64,000 bases of DNA, from contig NZ_CP065410.1 of NCBI RefSeq assembly GCF_020544405.1, positions 5,733,501-5,797,500 on the forward strand, written 5' to 3'. Position 1 is the first letter of the stretch, and each line of letters starts with the position of its first letter. The notes under the pieces are model-generated. The model did not search any database. It was not told the DNA's origin and saw only the letters and a program-made list of their open reading frames with translations. Below, in pieces: positions 48,442 to 59,118 of the stretch. Position numbers and translations under genes: made by a program. Source of the stretch: Pseudomonas sp. IAC-BECa141. Lineage in GTDB: Bacteria > Pseudomonadota > Gammaproteobacteria > Pseudomonadales > Pseudomonadaceae.

Positions 48442-51400
48442 GTTTTTTGCTCCACAGCGCGATGCTTTCGAGCAGCACCGATTCCTGGTACGGCTTGCCG
48501 AGGTAGTCGTTGACGCCGATGGCCATCGCGCGGTCGCGGTGTTTCTGGCCGGTGCGCGAGGTGATCATGATGATCGGCAGGTGTTTCAGGCGCTCGTCGT
48601 GGCGCACCTGGGTCGCCACTTCGAAGCCGTCCATGCGCGGCATTTCGATGTCGAGCAGCATCAGGTCCGGCATGTGTTCTTCCAGCAGCAGCATCGCATC
48701 GACCCCGTCCTTGGCGGTCAGCACGTTCATGCCGTGGCGTTCCAGCAAACGACTGGTGACCTTGCGCACCGTGACCGAATCGTCGACCACCATCACCAGC
48801 AACGGCTTTTGCGGTTCGCTCTCGATTTCGTGACTGGCCGGCCGCTGCGGCAACCGCGCCTGCATCGCGCGGATCGGCGCCAGCAGGTCGAGAATCAGCA
48901 CCACCCGGCCATCGCCGAGAATCGTCGCCCCGGACACGCCCTGCACCGACGCGAACTGCGGGCCGAGGCTCTTGACCACGATCTCGCGGGTGCCGGCCAT
49001 CGTGTCGACCTGCACCGCAATGTGCCGGTCGTTGCACTGCACCAGCAAGACCGGCACCGGCAGGCTCTGGCCGGACAGCTTCGGCCGTGGCGCGGTTTTC
49101 AGCAGCTCGCCCAAATAGCACAGTTCATAACGCTGACCGCCGTATTGATAACTCGGCGGGTCGAGACGGAAATGCCCGTCCAGTTCATTCGGCAGCACAC
49201 GGACGATACCGTCGATGGTGTTCAGCGGAATCGCGTACTGATCCTCACCACACTGCACCATCAGCGCACGGTTGACCGACACGGTGAACGGCAGGCGAAT
49301 GCGGAAGTGCACGCCCTGCCCCGGCACCGAGTCGATGCTCATGGTGCCGCCCAGTTGCCGGACTTCTTCGTGCACCACGTCCATGCCCACGCCACGCCCG
49401 GAAATCTGGGTGATTTTCTCGGCCGTGGAAAAACCTGGCTGAAGAATGAACTGCAGCACATCGCGATCACTGATCTGCGCGTCAGGTGCCAGCAATCCTC
49501 GCTTGATCGCCTTGCGTCGCACAGCGTCCAGCGGCACGCCGGCGCCATCGTCGCGGATGTCGAACACGATGTCGCCGCCCTCGCGGGACAGGTCGAGGCT
49601 GATCTGCCCCTGCGCCGGTTTGCCCGCCGCCAGCCGGACTTCGGCGGACTCCAGACCATGGTCGACGGCATTGCGCAGCATGTGCTCCAGCGGTGCGGCC
49701 ATGCGTTCGAGTACGTTGCGGTCCATCTCGCCTTCGGCGTTGCCAACGGTAAACGCGACGTCCTTGCCCAGCTCTTCGGCGACCTGTCGGACGATGCGTT
49801 TCAAACGCGGCAACATGCGCTCGAAAGGCACCATGCGCGTGCGCATCAGGCCTTCCTGCAACTCGGTGTTGATCCGTCCCTGCTGCTGCAACAGGTTCTC
49901 GGCGTCGTGGGCGCGCCGGTCGAGGGTTTCCTTCAGATCCAGCAAGTCGGAAGCGGACTCGAACAGCGCCCGGGACAACTGCTGCAACTGCGAATGGCGG
50001 TCCATTTCCAGCGGGTCGAAATCCTCGTAGCCGAGGCGTTCGGCATCCACTTGCTGACGACTGAGGATCCGCCCCTGGGTTTCGGTGTCGAGCCGGCGCA
50101 ACTGGTCGCGCATGCGCTCGATGGTGGTTTCCATCTCGTGCAGAGCGGTCTGCGCATCGCTGACTTGCTGTTCGATGCGCCCACGGAAAATCGAGGTTTC
50201 GCCGGCGAGGTTGACCAGTTCATCCAGCAGCTCGGCGGAGACCTTGACCATGTCCGCCCCGGCTTCGGGCGCCGGAGCAGCAGGCTCAACCTTCACCGCC
50301 ACCGGCGGCACCGGCGCCGGAGTTTGCACCACCGGATGGCTGAAATTCTGGATCGCGCTGATCAGCCGATCCGCCGGTGGGCATGGCTGGCCGGCGCGCA
50401 CCGCATCGAGCATCTGGGCCAACCGGTCATGACCACGCTGCAACAGGGCAAACAGTTCGGCACTGCCCTGCAGGGTACCGGCGGACAGGCTTTCGTAAAG
50501 GTATTCCAGCTCATGGGCGAGGTCGCCGATCGGGCCGATTTCCACCATCCGCGCGCCGCCCTTGAGGGTGTGCAGATCGCGCAACAGGGTTTCCACTTCC
50601 TGGCGATTGCCGGGCTCGGCCTGCCAGCGCAGCAACGCGGCACCGGAGTTTTCGATGATGTCGAAACCTTCTTCGAGGAAGATTTCCAGCAGCTCCGGAT
50701 CGTGTCCGGGGCCGTCCTGCGTGACGCTGGTTGGCGGTGTTTCAGGATTGGCGGTCGAGCCCTGACGGAAACGGCGGATCGCCTCGATCAGGTCCTGCGC
50801 CGGATCCAGCGGCTGGTGCAGGTGCAACTGTTCGAGGAACTGCGCCAGACGTTCGTGGCTCTGGCGCAGCAATCGGTCGAGGGCTTCGCTGTGGCTGTAA
50901 CGACGATCCACCAACCCTTCGTAAAGGCCTTCCAGCTCATGGGCCAGATCGCCGACAGCCGCCACCTCGGCCATCCGTGCGCCGCCCTTGAGCGTGTGCA
51001 GATCCCGTTGCAGCGACGACAGCGGTGCGCCGTTCTCCGGGTCTTTCAGCCAGCGCTGCAAGGCTTGCCCGGCGCTGTCGAGAATGTCGACCGCCTCTTC
51101 GAGGAAGATCTCGACGATCTCGTCGTCCGGCCCGCTGTCGGTGCTGTGTTGTTGCAGCTCGGCGGTGGCGCTGCCCAGTTCGCGAATGCTCGGGGTACGG
51201 CTGCCATCACTGCGGATCAGGCCCATGGCCGACGGGTCGAGGCTTTCGTCGAGCAGTTCGTGCAAGGCGCGGATACGCTGCGGTTGCGGGGTGATTTCCT
51301 GGCCGGCGGCCAGTTCGTCGAGCATGTTGATCAGGGCTTCATGGGCCTGCTGCGCCTCATGGAAAAACCGCTCGCTGACCGCCAGGCTGCTTTCTTCGAC

Positions 51401-54346
51401 GGCGCCGTACAGATCGAGCAACGCTTCGCACAGCACGTCCACCGGCAGCAGATCCGCCAGGTGCGCGCCCTCGCCCAGGGTCGTCAGTTCATCCAGCAGC
51501 GCGCTGAGTTCCTGACGTTCGCCGGGGTGCTGTTGCCAGCGCTGCAGGAGGTTTTCGGCGTCGAGCAGGATGTCCATGCCCTGGGCCAGGAAGTTGTTGA
51601 TCAGTTGCGGATCGCGCTTGACCCGCAACGCACTGCTCGGCGCGCTGAGGATTGATTCCAGGCGCTCGCCGAGCAGGGTTTCGGTGCGTTTGATCAGCGA
51701 TTGCGCGCCGACAATCGGCGCCAGCGGATCGTGTTTGAGCTGACGCAGACCGACGCGGAACAGGCCCTCGGCTTCGAGCAGCAGTTCCACTTCGTCCAGG
51801 TCCAACGCCAGTTGATGGGCCTTGAATTCCCGGGCGAGCTTGTCGAGCGGCGCCGCCAATTCAGCAATCGGTGAAACCCCCGCCATCGAGGCGCTGCCCT
51901 TGAGCGTGTGCAGTGCACGTTGCAATTCGTCACTGGCCTGCAACGGCACATGCTCGGCGGCCTGATCGAGAAAACGGTTGAGGCTGGCGAGATGGGTTTC
52001 GGCTTCGTTGCGAAAAATCTCCAGCAGCAGCGGATCGAGGGCCGCGACGTCTTCCACGTCTTCAGCCGGCAGCGGTGTGTCGCCCTTGGCCAGCGCATGA
52101 GCACGGGCCGCCAGTTGATCGACATCGTGGCGCTGACGCTGGCCGTTGGTGGCGAATTCGCCGATCAGGTCCGGCAACAGCAGCAGCGTGTCGGCAAGCA
52201 ACTGGTGCACCGCCGGGCCGGGTTCGACGCTGTGTTCGAGCACGCGGTTGAGCAGGTTTTCCACCGCCCAGGCCAGTTCGCCGATAACCAGCGCACGCAC
52301 CATCCGGCCGCTGCCCTTGAGGGTGTGGAACGCGCGGCGCAGCTCACTGAGGGCGGCGCGGTCATCGGGCTCGGCAGACCAGCGCGGCAGGTATTCGCTC
52401 AGTACTTCGAGCACTTCCCCGGTCTCTTCGAGGAACACTTCGCGCAGCTCGTCGTCCACCGGTTCTTCATCAGCCGGTGGCGGCAGCAGGCTGCCCGGCG
52501 TGGTCAGCGCCGGCGGGTTGACCGCCGACACCGGGCTGGCCAGCACTTCGGCCAACGACTGCACGATCTGCGGATCATCCAGCTCCTGCAAATCCTGCAT
52601 CACCAAGGCTTCGCTGGGGCTGAGCACATCGTCGAGCACCGGCACATGCGGCTCGCCGGGCTGTTCGTCGGGAAAGAAACCGAGACTGGCGAGGCTTTTC
52701 TGCGCGATATCCAGCAAGTGCTCGCTGGGTGCCTGCGGGTCATCGGTCATGCGCTCAAGGTAGTACTCGAGGCTGCTGATGGCGTCGGCGAGGCTGTCGA
52801 GTTGCTGCCAGCCCGGCTCATGAGGGTCGAGCAACAGATGCTCGCGGATGAACCCGTTGCAGGCTTCGAGCAGGCTTGCCGCGCGCGCCAGCGGAATCAT
52901 CGCCAGTGCACCGCGCACCTGGGTCAGCAGCGCCGGCAGGCTTTGCAGTTGCTGGCGATCCCAGTCGGCGTCGATGTAGTCGACGATCATGTCCTTGGCC
53001 TGTTGCAGGCAGATGCGCGCTTCCTTGATCACGATCTGATGGATCTGCGTCAGGTCGGTGGTCGGCAGGCGCGAGTCTTCCGGGCTCTCCGGCTCCACCG
53101 TACCCACCATCCCGGCCAGCGTCGCCTCGACGTAGAGCAAGGCGCCGGCGACGTCCATCAGCGTGGCATCGTTCGGTTCGCGCTGGCCCTGCGCAAGGCT
53201 GAGCACCACTGCCAGTTGATCGATGATGACCTTGCGCGGCTGACCGAAACCAAGCACCGCCAGCGTATCGGCGATCTGCCGCAGCGGTGCCAGCAGGCTG
53301 TCCAGGTCCGAGGCGTGCTGGCGGTCGCTGCGCACGAACAGATCGAGGCGTTCCTTGACCCGTACCAGCTCTTCGCACAGCGCCGCGAGCACCGAGCGCA
53401 TGGCATCGCGGTCGGGACCGGCCAGGCGCGCGCGTTCTTCGTCGACCATCGCGCTGTCGGGCAGCGCGTCGTCCAGGGAGTAGCGATCTTTCATGGTCAG
53501 CATCTGCCCGGTGGGATGTTCGGCTTTGGCGATATAAAACAGCAGGCTTTTCAGCAGTTCAGGCGGTGGCGGCTGGTTGAGGCCGGGCATGCCCTGTTCG
53601 AGCAGGCGCTTGAGTTCCTTGTCGGCGTCCTTGAACAGACTGCGCAGGGCCGGGCTGTTGGCGATTCGCCCTTCGCGCATGCCCTCGACCAGCGCCGAGG
53701 CGACCTGCCACAACGGGCTCAGCGGCGAGTGACCGCTGAGTGCTTCAAGTCGGGTAAAAACCTTGGCCAGATAACCGAGATGCGTCTGGTCGTCCTGCTC
53801 GCGGAGCAATCCGACCAGCGCCATTTGCAGCATCTGGCGCAACTTGCGCAGCACATTCGCCAGCTCTGGCGGTTCCAGCAGCGCCAGTGTTTCTTCGCTC
53901 AAAGGCGCCAGTTCGGGCAATTGCGGGCTGAACAGGCTGGTTTCCGACAACAGGCTTTCGCCTCGGGCGCTGCGCAAGTCGTTGATCAGCGGCAGTACCA
54001 CCAGCGGCAGGTCACGGCGGGCGCCCTGCACGCGGTCGAGGTAAGTCGGCAACTGGCCCAGCGCCTGCAACAGCAAGTGCAGCGCTTCGTCGCGGTGGCT
54101 GACACGGTCGTTCTGCAACGCTTCGACCAGGTGTTCCATTTCTTCGGCGAGCAATGCCGCGCCATAGAACTCGACCATCTGCAGGCTGCCATGCACCTGA
54201 TGGATGCAGGCCAGACACTCGTCCAGCCCCGGCACCGACTGCGGATCGTCGAGAACGGCTTCAATGGCCTGATGCGCCTGTCTCAGCGTCTCGGCTATTT
54301 CACCCTTGACCCATTCGAGGGCCACGTAGTCGTGCCGGTCACCCAT
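48434..54346 (-). CDS. chpA: ChpA, multi-Hpt hybrid histidine kinase of twitching motility
   Basis: GGAG six bases upstream supports the start at 54346 (MGDRHDYVALEWVKGEIAETL), giving 1970 residues. Phosphotransfer modules are seen at His49 (IHQVHGSLQM), a Thr version at Thr475 (TQVRGALAM), and four canonical HTLKG modules at His674, His813, His1117 and His1259. A CheA-type dimerisation/kinase core follows: LDELVNLAGETSIFRGRIEQQ, EHMLRNAVDHGLES, DIRDDGAGVPLD, GRGVGMDVVHEEV. Next comes a CheW-like domain, and then a C-terminal receiver with phospho-acceptor Asp1899 (LLDIEMPRMDG) and Lys in YLGKPY. P. aeruginosa ChpA is longer (about 2470), so this form has fewer modules. Confidence 0.95.
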   Translation of the reverse strand: MGDRHDYVALEWVKGEIAETLRQAHQAIEAVLDDPQSVPGLDECLACIHQVHGSLQMVEFYGAALLAEEMEHLVEALQNDRVSHRDEALHLLLQALGQLPTYLDRVQGARRDLPLVVLPLINDLRSARGESLLSETSLFSPQLPELAPLSEETLALLEPPELANVLRKLRQMLQMALVGLLREQDDQTHLGYLAKVFTRLEALSGHSPLSPLWQVASALVEGMREGRIANSPALRSLFKDADKELKRLLEQGMPGLNQPPPPELLKSLLFYIAKAEHPTGQMLTMKDRYSLDDALPDSAMVDEERARLAGPDRDAMRSVLAALCEELVRVKERLDLFVRSDRQHASDLDSLLAPLRQIADTLAVLGFGQPRKVIIDQLAVVLSLAQGQREPNDATLMDVAGALLYVEATLAGMVGTVEPESPEDSRLPTTDLTQIHQIVIKEARICLQQAKDMIVDYIDADWDRQQLQSLPALLTQVRGALAMIPLARAASLLEACNGFIREHLLLDPHEPGWQQLDSLADAISSLEYYLERMTDDPQAPSEHLLDIAQKSLASLGFFPDEQPGEPHVPVLDDVLSPSEALVMQDLQELDDPQIVQSLAEVLASPVSAVNPPALTTPGSLLPPPADEEPVDDELREVFLEETGEVLEVLSEYLPRWSAEPDDRAALSELRRAFHTLKGSGRMVRALVIGELAWAVENLLNRVLEHSVEPGPAVHQLLADTLLLLPDLIGEFATNGQRQRHDVDQLAARAHALAKGDTPLPAEDVEDVAALDPLLLEIFRNEAETHLASLNRFLDQAAEHVPLQASDELQRALHTLKGSASMAGVSPIAELAAPLDKLAREFKAHQLALDLDEVELLLEAEGLFRVGLRQLKHDPLAPIVGAQSLIKRTETLLGERLESILSAPSSALRVKRDPQLINNFLAQGMDILLDAENLLQRWQQHPGERQELSALLDELTTLGEGAHLADLLPVDVLCEALLDLYGAVEESSLAVSERFFHEAQQAHEALINMLDELAAGQEITPQPQRIRALHELLDESLDPSAMGLIRSDGSRTPSIRELGSATAELQQHSTDSGPDDEIVEIFLEEAVDILDSAGQALQRWLKDPENGAPLSSLQRDLHTLKGGARMAEVAAVGDLAHELEGLYEGLVDRRYSHSEALDRLLRQSHERLAQFLEQLHLHQPLDPAQDLIEAIRRFRQGSTANPETPPTSVTQDGPGHDPELLEIFLEEGFDIIENSGAALLRWQAEPGNRQEVETLLRDLHTLKGGARMVEIGPIGDLAHELEYLYESLSAGTLQGSAELFALLQRGHDRLAQMLDAVRAGQPCPPADRLISAIQNFSHPVVQTPAPVPPVAVKVEPAAPAPEAGADMVKVSAELLDELVNLAGETSIFRGRIEQQVSDAQTALHEMETTIERMRDQLRRLDTETQGRILSRQQVDAERLGYEDFDPLEMDRHSQLQQLSRALFESASDLLDLKETLDRRAHDAENLLQQQGRINTELQEGLMRTRMVPFERMLPRLKRIVRQVAEELGKDVAFTVGNAEGEMDRNVLERMAAPLEHMLRNAVDHGLESAEVRLAAGKPAQGQISLDLSREGGDIVFDIRDDGAGVPLDAVRRKAIKRGLLAPDAQISDRDVLQFILQPGFSTAEKITQISGRGVGMDVVHEEVRQLGGTMSIDSVPGQGVHFRIRLPFTVSVNRALMVQCGEDQYAIPLNTIDGIVRVLPNELDGHFRLDPPSYQYGGQRYELCYLGELLKTAPRPKLSGQSLPVPVLLVQCNDRHIAVQVDTMAGTREIVVKSLGPQFASVQGVSGATILGDGRVVLILDLLAPIRAMQARLPQRPASHEIESEPQKPLLVMVVDDSVTVRKVTSRLLERHGMNVLTAKDGVDAMLLLEEHMPDLMLLDIEMPRMDGFEVATQVRHDERLKHLPIIMITSRTGQKHRDRAMAIGVNDYLGKPYQESVLLESIALWSKKHA

Positions 54347-54381
54347 AACCACTCCGCTCGACATGGCCTCGCCCGCAGGCC

Positions 54382-56442
54382 TCACGCCTTGTCCGCGACG
54401 GGCGAAGGCGCCGCCGGCAAGGTGAACCCGGACACCGAGCGACGCAACTGGCTGGCCATTTTCGCCAGGTTGCCGATGCTCTCGGCGGTGGCCGTGGAAC
54501 CGGACGAGGTCTGCGAGGTGATCTGCTGAATCACGTTCATCGTCAGGGAAATCTGCCCGGCCGAAGATGTTTGCTGCTGCGCCGCGTTGGAAATGCTCTG
54601 GATCAGCGCCGCGAGGGTCTTGGACACGCCTTCGATTTCTTCCAGGGCCACACCGGCATCCTGCGCCAGCCGCGCGCCGCGCACCACTTCGGTGGTGGTC
54701 TGCTCCATGGAAATCACGGCTTCGTTGGTGTCGGTCTGGATCGCCCGCACCAGCGTTTCAATCTGCCGGGTCGCGGCAGACGAACGTTCGGCCAGCCGTT
54801 GCACTTCGTCGGCAACCACGGCAAAGCCACGGCCGGCGTCACCGGCCATCGAGGCCTGAATCGCCGCATTGAGGGCGAGGATGTTGGTCTGGTCGGCAAT
54901 GTCGTCGATCAGGCTGACGATGTCGCCGATCTCCTGAGACGACTCGCCCAGACGCTTGATGCGTTTGGCGGTGTCCTGGATCTGCTCGCGGATGTTGTCC
55001 ATGCCGTGGATGGTGTTGTGCACCACCTCGTTGCCCTTGTTGGCGATCTCCACCGATCGCTCGGCCACCGCCGACGATTCGGCGGCGTTGGCCGACACCT
55101 GATCGATGGATTGGGCCATGTCGCTGATCGCGGTCGAGGCTTCGGAAATCTGCTGGGCCTGATGCTCCGAGGCCTGGGCCAGGTGCATCGCGGTGGCCTG
55201 GGTCTCCTGCACCGCCGCGGCGACCTGGCCGGCGGTGAGGTTGATGGTGGCCACCAGATCGCGCAACTGATCGACGGAATAGTTGATCGAGTCGGCGATG
55301 GTCCCGGTGAAGTCTTCGGTCACCGAGGCGGTCACGGTCAGGTCGCCGTCGGCGAGGTCTTCGATCTCGTCGAGCAGGCGCATGATCGCGTTCTGGTTGC
55401 GTTCGTTCTTCTCGGCGGTCTCGCGCAACTGGCGGTTGGTTTCCCGGACCATGACCATGCCGATCAGGATGATCGAAGCCAGCGCCAGCAGGCCCAGCAC
55501 ATAACCGCCGATGGTGTCGGTGCTGCGTCCGCCGGCAAGGTTTTCGAAACCGGTGGCCAGGTGCGAGGCTTCGTCGAGCAGGGTCTGCGACAGGCTGAAG
55601 ATATTGGTGGCCGACTCACGGACCTTGAACAGCTCAGGCGAGGTCTCGAGGATTTCATCCACCGAACCGGAGACGAACTGGAACAGCTCGGAAATATCGC
55701 TCAAGCGAGCGCGGGCGTCGCGGTCTTCGACCTGGCTGATCTTCAGCGTCGAGTTGCCTTGCAGCATGCCGTTAAGCACCTGACCGAAGCGTGCGGCATC
55801 GCGACCGAAGGCGTCGGCGGCCTGCTGGGAGTTTTCATCGCCGGAGAGCACGGTGTTCACCGCGCCGAGAATCCGCTCGGCCAGCAGCGACTGACGCTGG
55901 GCCATCGCCACCTGTCCCGCCGGGGCACCGCGTTGCAGGAGGATTTCGACGACTTTTTCGTATTCGATCTGCAACTGCGGCACGGTTTCGGCCAGGGTCG
56001 CGGCCACCTGATGCAGGGACAGCACGGTCTGTTCGCTGGAGAGAATCGCGTCGGTGTTTTTCAGCAGGCGTTCCCAATCCAGCTGCACGGCGCGCATTTC
56101 CGGGCGCACGGTGGACGGCGCGGGTGGCAGGCCGGTGGCCGGGTCGCCTTTCTTCAAATAGCCCCAGCGCTGGGCGAAGTCGTTGCGCGCATCGCTCAAC
56201 AACTTGAACGCGGCGGCCTTGCCGGCGGCGGCTTCGGTGGCGTTCTTGGCGATCCGCTGCGACAGCACCCGCAGCTCGCCGGCGTGGCCGATGTACTGCT
56301 TGTCGTAGTTGGCCTGGGTGTTGAGGTAAGCGAAGTTAGCGAACAGCAGCATGATGAACACGATCAGTGCGATGAACAGCACGATGATCTGCGAGCGGCT
56401 GCGCGAGCCTTCTGCGGGCTTGCCTGTTTTTGCTTTGATCAT
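54382..56442 (-). CDS. pilJ: Twitching motility methyl-accepting protein PilJ
   Basis: This 686-residue inner-membrane chemoreceptor has a first helix at ~20-42 ([21 protein letters not shown]), a periplasmic part with two PilJ-type four-helix repeats ([38 protein letters not shown]), and a second helix near 340-360 ([22 protein letters not shown]). A HAMP-like segment and a cytoplasmic signalling domain follow, whose tip is [30 protein letters not shown]. It senses pilus-related input and signals to ChpA through PilI. Start 56442 has GAGGACC close by. The next gene start (chpA) is 35 bases after its stop. Confidence 0.95.
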   Translation of the reverse strand: MIKAKTGKPAEGSRSRSQIIVLFIALIVFIMLLFANFAYLNTQANYDKQYIGHAGELRVLSQRIAKNATEAAAGKAAAFKLLSDARNDFAQRWGYLKKGDPATGLPPAPSTVRPEMRAVQLDWERLLKNTDAILSSEQTVLSLHQVAATLAETVPQLQIEYEKVVEILLQRGAPAGQVAMAQRQSLLAERILGAVNTVLSGDENSQQAADAFGRDAARFGQVLNGMLQGNSTLKISQVEDRDARARLSDISELFQFVSGSVDEILETSPELFKVRESATNIFSLSQTLLDEASHLATGFENLAGGRSTDTIGGYVLGLLALASIILIGMVMVRETNRQLRETAEKNERNQNAIMRLLDEIEDLADGDLTVTASVTEDFTGTIADSINYSVDQLRDLVATINLTAGQVAAAVQETQATAMHLAQASEHQAQQISEASTAISDMAQSIDQVSANAAESSAVAERSVEIANKGNEVVHNTIHGMDNIREQIQDTAKRIKRLGESSQEIGDIVSLIDDIADQTNILALNAAIQASMAGDAGRGFAVVADEVQRLAERSSAATRQIETLVRAIQTDTNEAVISMEQTTTEVVRGARLAQDAGVALEEIEGVSKTLAALIQSISNAAQQQTSSAGQISLTMNVIQQITSQTSSGSTATAESIGNLAKMASQLRRSVSGFTLPAAPSPVADKA

Positions 56443-56455
56443 CGGTCCTCGCCTG

Positions 56456-56995
56456 TTAAACCGCGACGTGCATGAAACTCGGTGACTGCGCCAGCGCAAA
56501 CAGGCTGAACACCCGCCAGTTCTGCTCGCGCCGGAAATAGCCCTTGATGAACTCGCCCTTGGAGCCTTGCCGTTTACTGATCGAGACCGACTCGAAACTG
56601 TCCTGCTCGAAGTGCTGCAGGCCGAAGACTTCATCGACCAGCAACCCGGCAAACACGTCCTGATGCTCTACCACCAATACCCGCCGCTGTTTGCGCATCG
56701 GTGACAGCTCATGGCCGAAGAATCCGCACAGGTCCATGACCGGCAGCAGCCGACCGCGCAGATTGGCCACGCCCTTGACCCACGGCTTGACCCCCGGCAG
56801 CTGGGTGACGCGCAGTTCGGGCAGCACTTCGCTGACTTCGCCCATCGGCGTGACGTACCAGTGCTCGCCCAGACGAAAGCCGATGCCGCTCCAGCGATCC
56901 TGGCGCGCAGCTTGCGACGGCAGGTCGGCCGCCAGCAGGCGACAGCGCTGGTCGATCTGCCACAACAGTTCGAACGCGGTCAGCGACTCGCTCAT
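56456..56995 (-). CDS. pilI: Twitching motility CheW-like protein PilI
   Basis: The 179-residue CheW-domain protein couples PilJ to ChpA. Segments are [59 protein letters not shown], and [29 protein letters not shown]. It lies between pilH and pilJ on the minus strand with 13 bases to pilJ. Confidence 0.93.
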   Translation of the reverse strand: MSESLTAFELLWQIDQRCRLLAADLPSQAARQDRWSGIGFRLGEHWYVTPMGEVSEVLPELRVTQLPGVKPWVKGVANLRGRLLPVMDLCGFFGHELSPMRKQRRVLVVEHQDVFAGLLVDEVFGLQHFEQDSFESVSISKRQGSKGEFIKGYFRREQNWRVFSLFALAQSPSFMHVAV

Positions 56996-57005
56996 GACGG
57001 CGCGA

Positions 57006-57371
57006 TCAACCGGCCAGCACGTTGTTCAGGGTCTTGATCAGCGTGTCTTCGTCGACCGGTTTGGTCAGGTAGTCCCTGGCGCCCTGGCGGGTGCCCCAGA
57101 CCTTGTCGGTCTCCTGATCCTTGGTGGTGATGATGATCACCGGGATGTGGCTGGTTTCCGCATCCTTGGTCAGCTGACGGGTGGCCTGAAAGCCGTTGAG
57201 GCCGGGCATGACGATGTCCATCAGCACCGCGTCGGGTTTTTCCTGACGGGCCAGGGCCACGCCGTCGGCGCCGTTTTCGGCTTTCAGCACTTCGTGCCCG
57301 TGCTTTTCCAGCATGCCGGTGAGTTTGTACATTTCGGTCGGCGAATCATCGACGATCAGGATACGTGCCAT
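57006..57371 (-). CDS. pilH: Twitching motility response regulator PilH
   Basis: The 121-residue single-domain CheY-like regulator from ATG 57371 has acidic pair in LIVDDSPTEMY, phospho-acceptor Asp in VLMDIVMPGLNGFQATR, Thr in IIITTKD and Lys in DYLTKPVDEDTL. In P. aeruginosa it tunes pilus retraction and cAMP levels opposite to PilG. An upstream in-frame ATG at 57398 is less likely. Confidence 0.94.
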   Translation of the reverse strand: MARILIVDDSPTEMYKLTGMLEKHGHEVLKAENGADGVALARQEKPDAVLMDIVMPGLNGFQATRQLTKDAETSHIPVIIITTKDQETDKVWGTRQGARDYLTKPVDEDTLIKTLNNVLAG

Positions 57372-57431
57372 GGTCTTCCCCATTTTTCTTGTCGACACCG
57401 GGCCCGCTGGCCGAGCGTCTCTGTGCGTGTC

Positions 57432-57836
57432 TTACTGCGGCAAAGCGGCAGCGAAGCCCGGAACATGGGCCGAAATCGCGTCGAGCAGTTCTTCCTTGCT
57501 GAAAGGCTTGGTCAAAAATTGATCGGAACCGACAATCCGCCCCTTGGCCTTGTCGAACAACCCGTCCCGGGACGACAGCATGATCACCGGCGTGCCCTTG
57601 AACGCGTTGTTGTTCTTGATTAAAGCGCAGGTCTGATAACCATCCAGACGCGGCATCATGATGTCGACAAAGATGATCCCGGGATGGTGGTCGGCGATCT
57701 TCGCCAAGGCATCAAAACCGTCGATCGCGGTGATGACTTCGCACCCTGCATTTTTCAACAGGGTCTCGGCGGTGCGACGAATCGTTTTCGAGTCGTCGAT
57801 CACCATGACCTTCAAGGCGCTGGACTGCTGTTCCAT
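57432..57836 (-). CDS. pilG: Twitching motility response regulator PilG
   Basis: The 134-residue CheY-like protein has VMVIDDSKTIRRTAETLLKNAGCEV, phospho-acceptor Asp in IIFVDIMMPRLDGYQTCALIKNN, and Lys in FLTKPFSKEELL. It is the output for pilus extension in P. aeruginosa. It is the first gene of pilGHIJ-chpA-chpC and diverges from gshB across 224 bases that presumably contain both promoters. Confidence 0.95.
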   Translation of the reverse strand: MEQQSSALKVMVIDDSKTIRRTAETLLKNAGCEVITAIDGFDALAKIADHHPGIIFVDIMMPRLDGYQTCALIKNNNAFKGTPVIMLSSRDGLFDKAKGRIVGSDQFLTKPFSKEELLDAISAHVPGFAAALPQ

Positions 57837-58060
57837 AAGGGGGCTCTACCGTCGCCTTTGCGAATCAATTTGTCCGTTTTGCGATGACTGATGGCTGGAA
57901 ACCCTTGATGCTCAAGGGCCAGCACGGCTGGCAGCCTTTTTAGCACAGTCTCCAGACGCAATCTATCGACGGGTTTTTCCTTGACCGAAAACCCGCCCGG
58001 CGCCACTCTGGCGGCACTTTTTTCATACCGATCCGGTAGCCAATTTTCGAGGAAAACCCA

Positions 58061-59011
58061 ATGAGCGTTCGCGTCGGGATTGTCATGGACCCTATCGCCA
58101 GCATTTCCTACAAAAAGGATAGCTCGCTGGCCATGCTGCTGGCGGCGCAGAAGCGCGGCTGGGAACTGTTCTATATGGAACAGAAAGACCTTTATCAGGG
58201 TGAAGGCCAGGCACGGGCGCGGATGAAGCCGCTGAAAGTCTTCGCCAACCCGGAAAAATGGTTCGAACTGGGCACCGAGCAGGATTCACTGCTCAGCGAC
58301 CTGAACGTGATCCTGATGCGCAAGGATCCACCGTTCGACATGGAGTTCGTCTACTCCACCTACTTGCTCGAACAGGCCGAAACCGCCGGCGTGCTGGTGG
58401 TCAACAAGCCGCAGAGCCTGCGCGACTGCAACGAAAAGCTGTTCGCCACGCTCTTTCCGCAGTGCACGCCGCCAACCATTGTCAGCCGCCGTCCGGACGT
58501 GTTGCGCGAATTCGCCGACCACCACGGTGACGTGATCCTCAAGCCGCTGGATGGCATGGGCGGCTCGTCGATTTTCCGGCACACCGCCGGCCATCCAAAT
58601 CTGTCGGTGATTCTGGAAACCCTGACCCTGCACGGCAAGCAACAGATCATGATCCAGGGTTATCTGCCGGCCATCGTCGATGGCGACAAGCGCATCCTGA
58701 TGATCGACGGCGAGCCGGTGGATTACTGCCTGGCGCGGATTCCGGCCCATGGCGAAACCCGTGGCAACCTCGCGGCCGGCGGCCGAGGCGAAGCCCGTCC
58801 GCTGACCGACAAGGATCGCTGGATCGCCGCCCAGGTCGGCCCGACCTTGCGTGAGAAGGGCCTGCTGTTCGTCGGCCTGGACGTGATCGGCGAGCATCTG
58901 ACCGAAATCAACGTCACCAGCCCGACCTGCATCCGCGAAATCGACAACGCTTTCGGCACCGACATCGGCGGGATGCTGATGGATGCCATCGAGAAAAAGC
59001 TGCAAGGTTGA
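58061..59011 (+). CDS. gshB: Glutathione synthetase
   Basis: This 316-residue ATP-grasp enzyme joins gamma-glutamylcysteine and glycine. Landmarks are MSVRVGIVMDPIASISYKKDSSLAML, VILKPLDGMGGSSIFR (ATP loop), GRGEARPLTDKDRWIAAQVGPTL and LDVIGEHLTEINVTSPTCIREID. GAGGAAAA lies just upstream. The position beside pilG is the same as in P. aeruginosa. Confidence 0.97.
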   Translation: MSVRVGIVMDPIASISYKKDSSLAMLLAAQKRGWELFYMEQKDLYQGEGQARARMKPLKVFANPEKWFELGTEQDSLLSDLNVILMRKDPPFDMEFVYSTYLLEQAETAGVLVVNKPQSLRDCNEKLFATLFPQCTPPTIVSRRPDVLREFADHHGDVILKPLDGMGGSSIFRHTAGHPNLSVILETLTLHGKQQIMIQGYLPAIVDGDKRILMIDGEPVDYCLARIPAHGETRGNLAAGGRGEARPLTDKDRWIAAQVGPTLREKGLLFVGLDVIGEHLTEINVTSPTCIREIDNAFGTDIGGMLMDAIEKKLQG

Positions 59012-59118
59012 TGTACATCACATGCAGCCTGTCGCTTGATGCTTGAAGCCCAAGGCGTAAAACCAACATTGCGTTATCATGCGCGGCCTGTGAAAAACGC
59101 GATGTTGGTTTTCTTGTC

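Noticed and set aside
48356..54529. Two very long plus-strand frames (1099 and 873 codons) opposite chpA
   Set aside because: They are shadows of chpA, rich in Gln, His and Arg with no domains; codon bias in the minus strand creates them.
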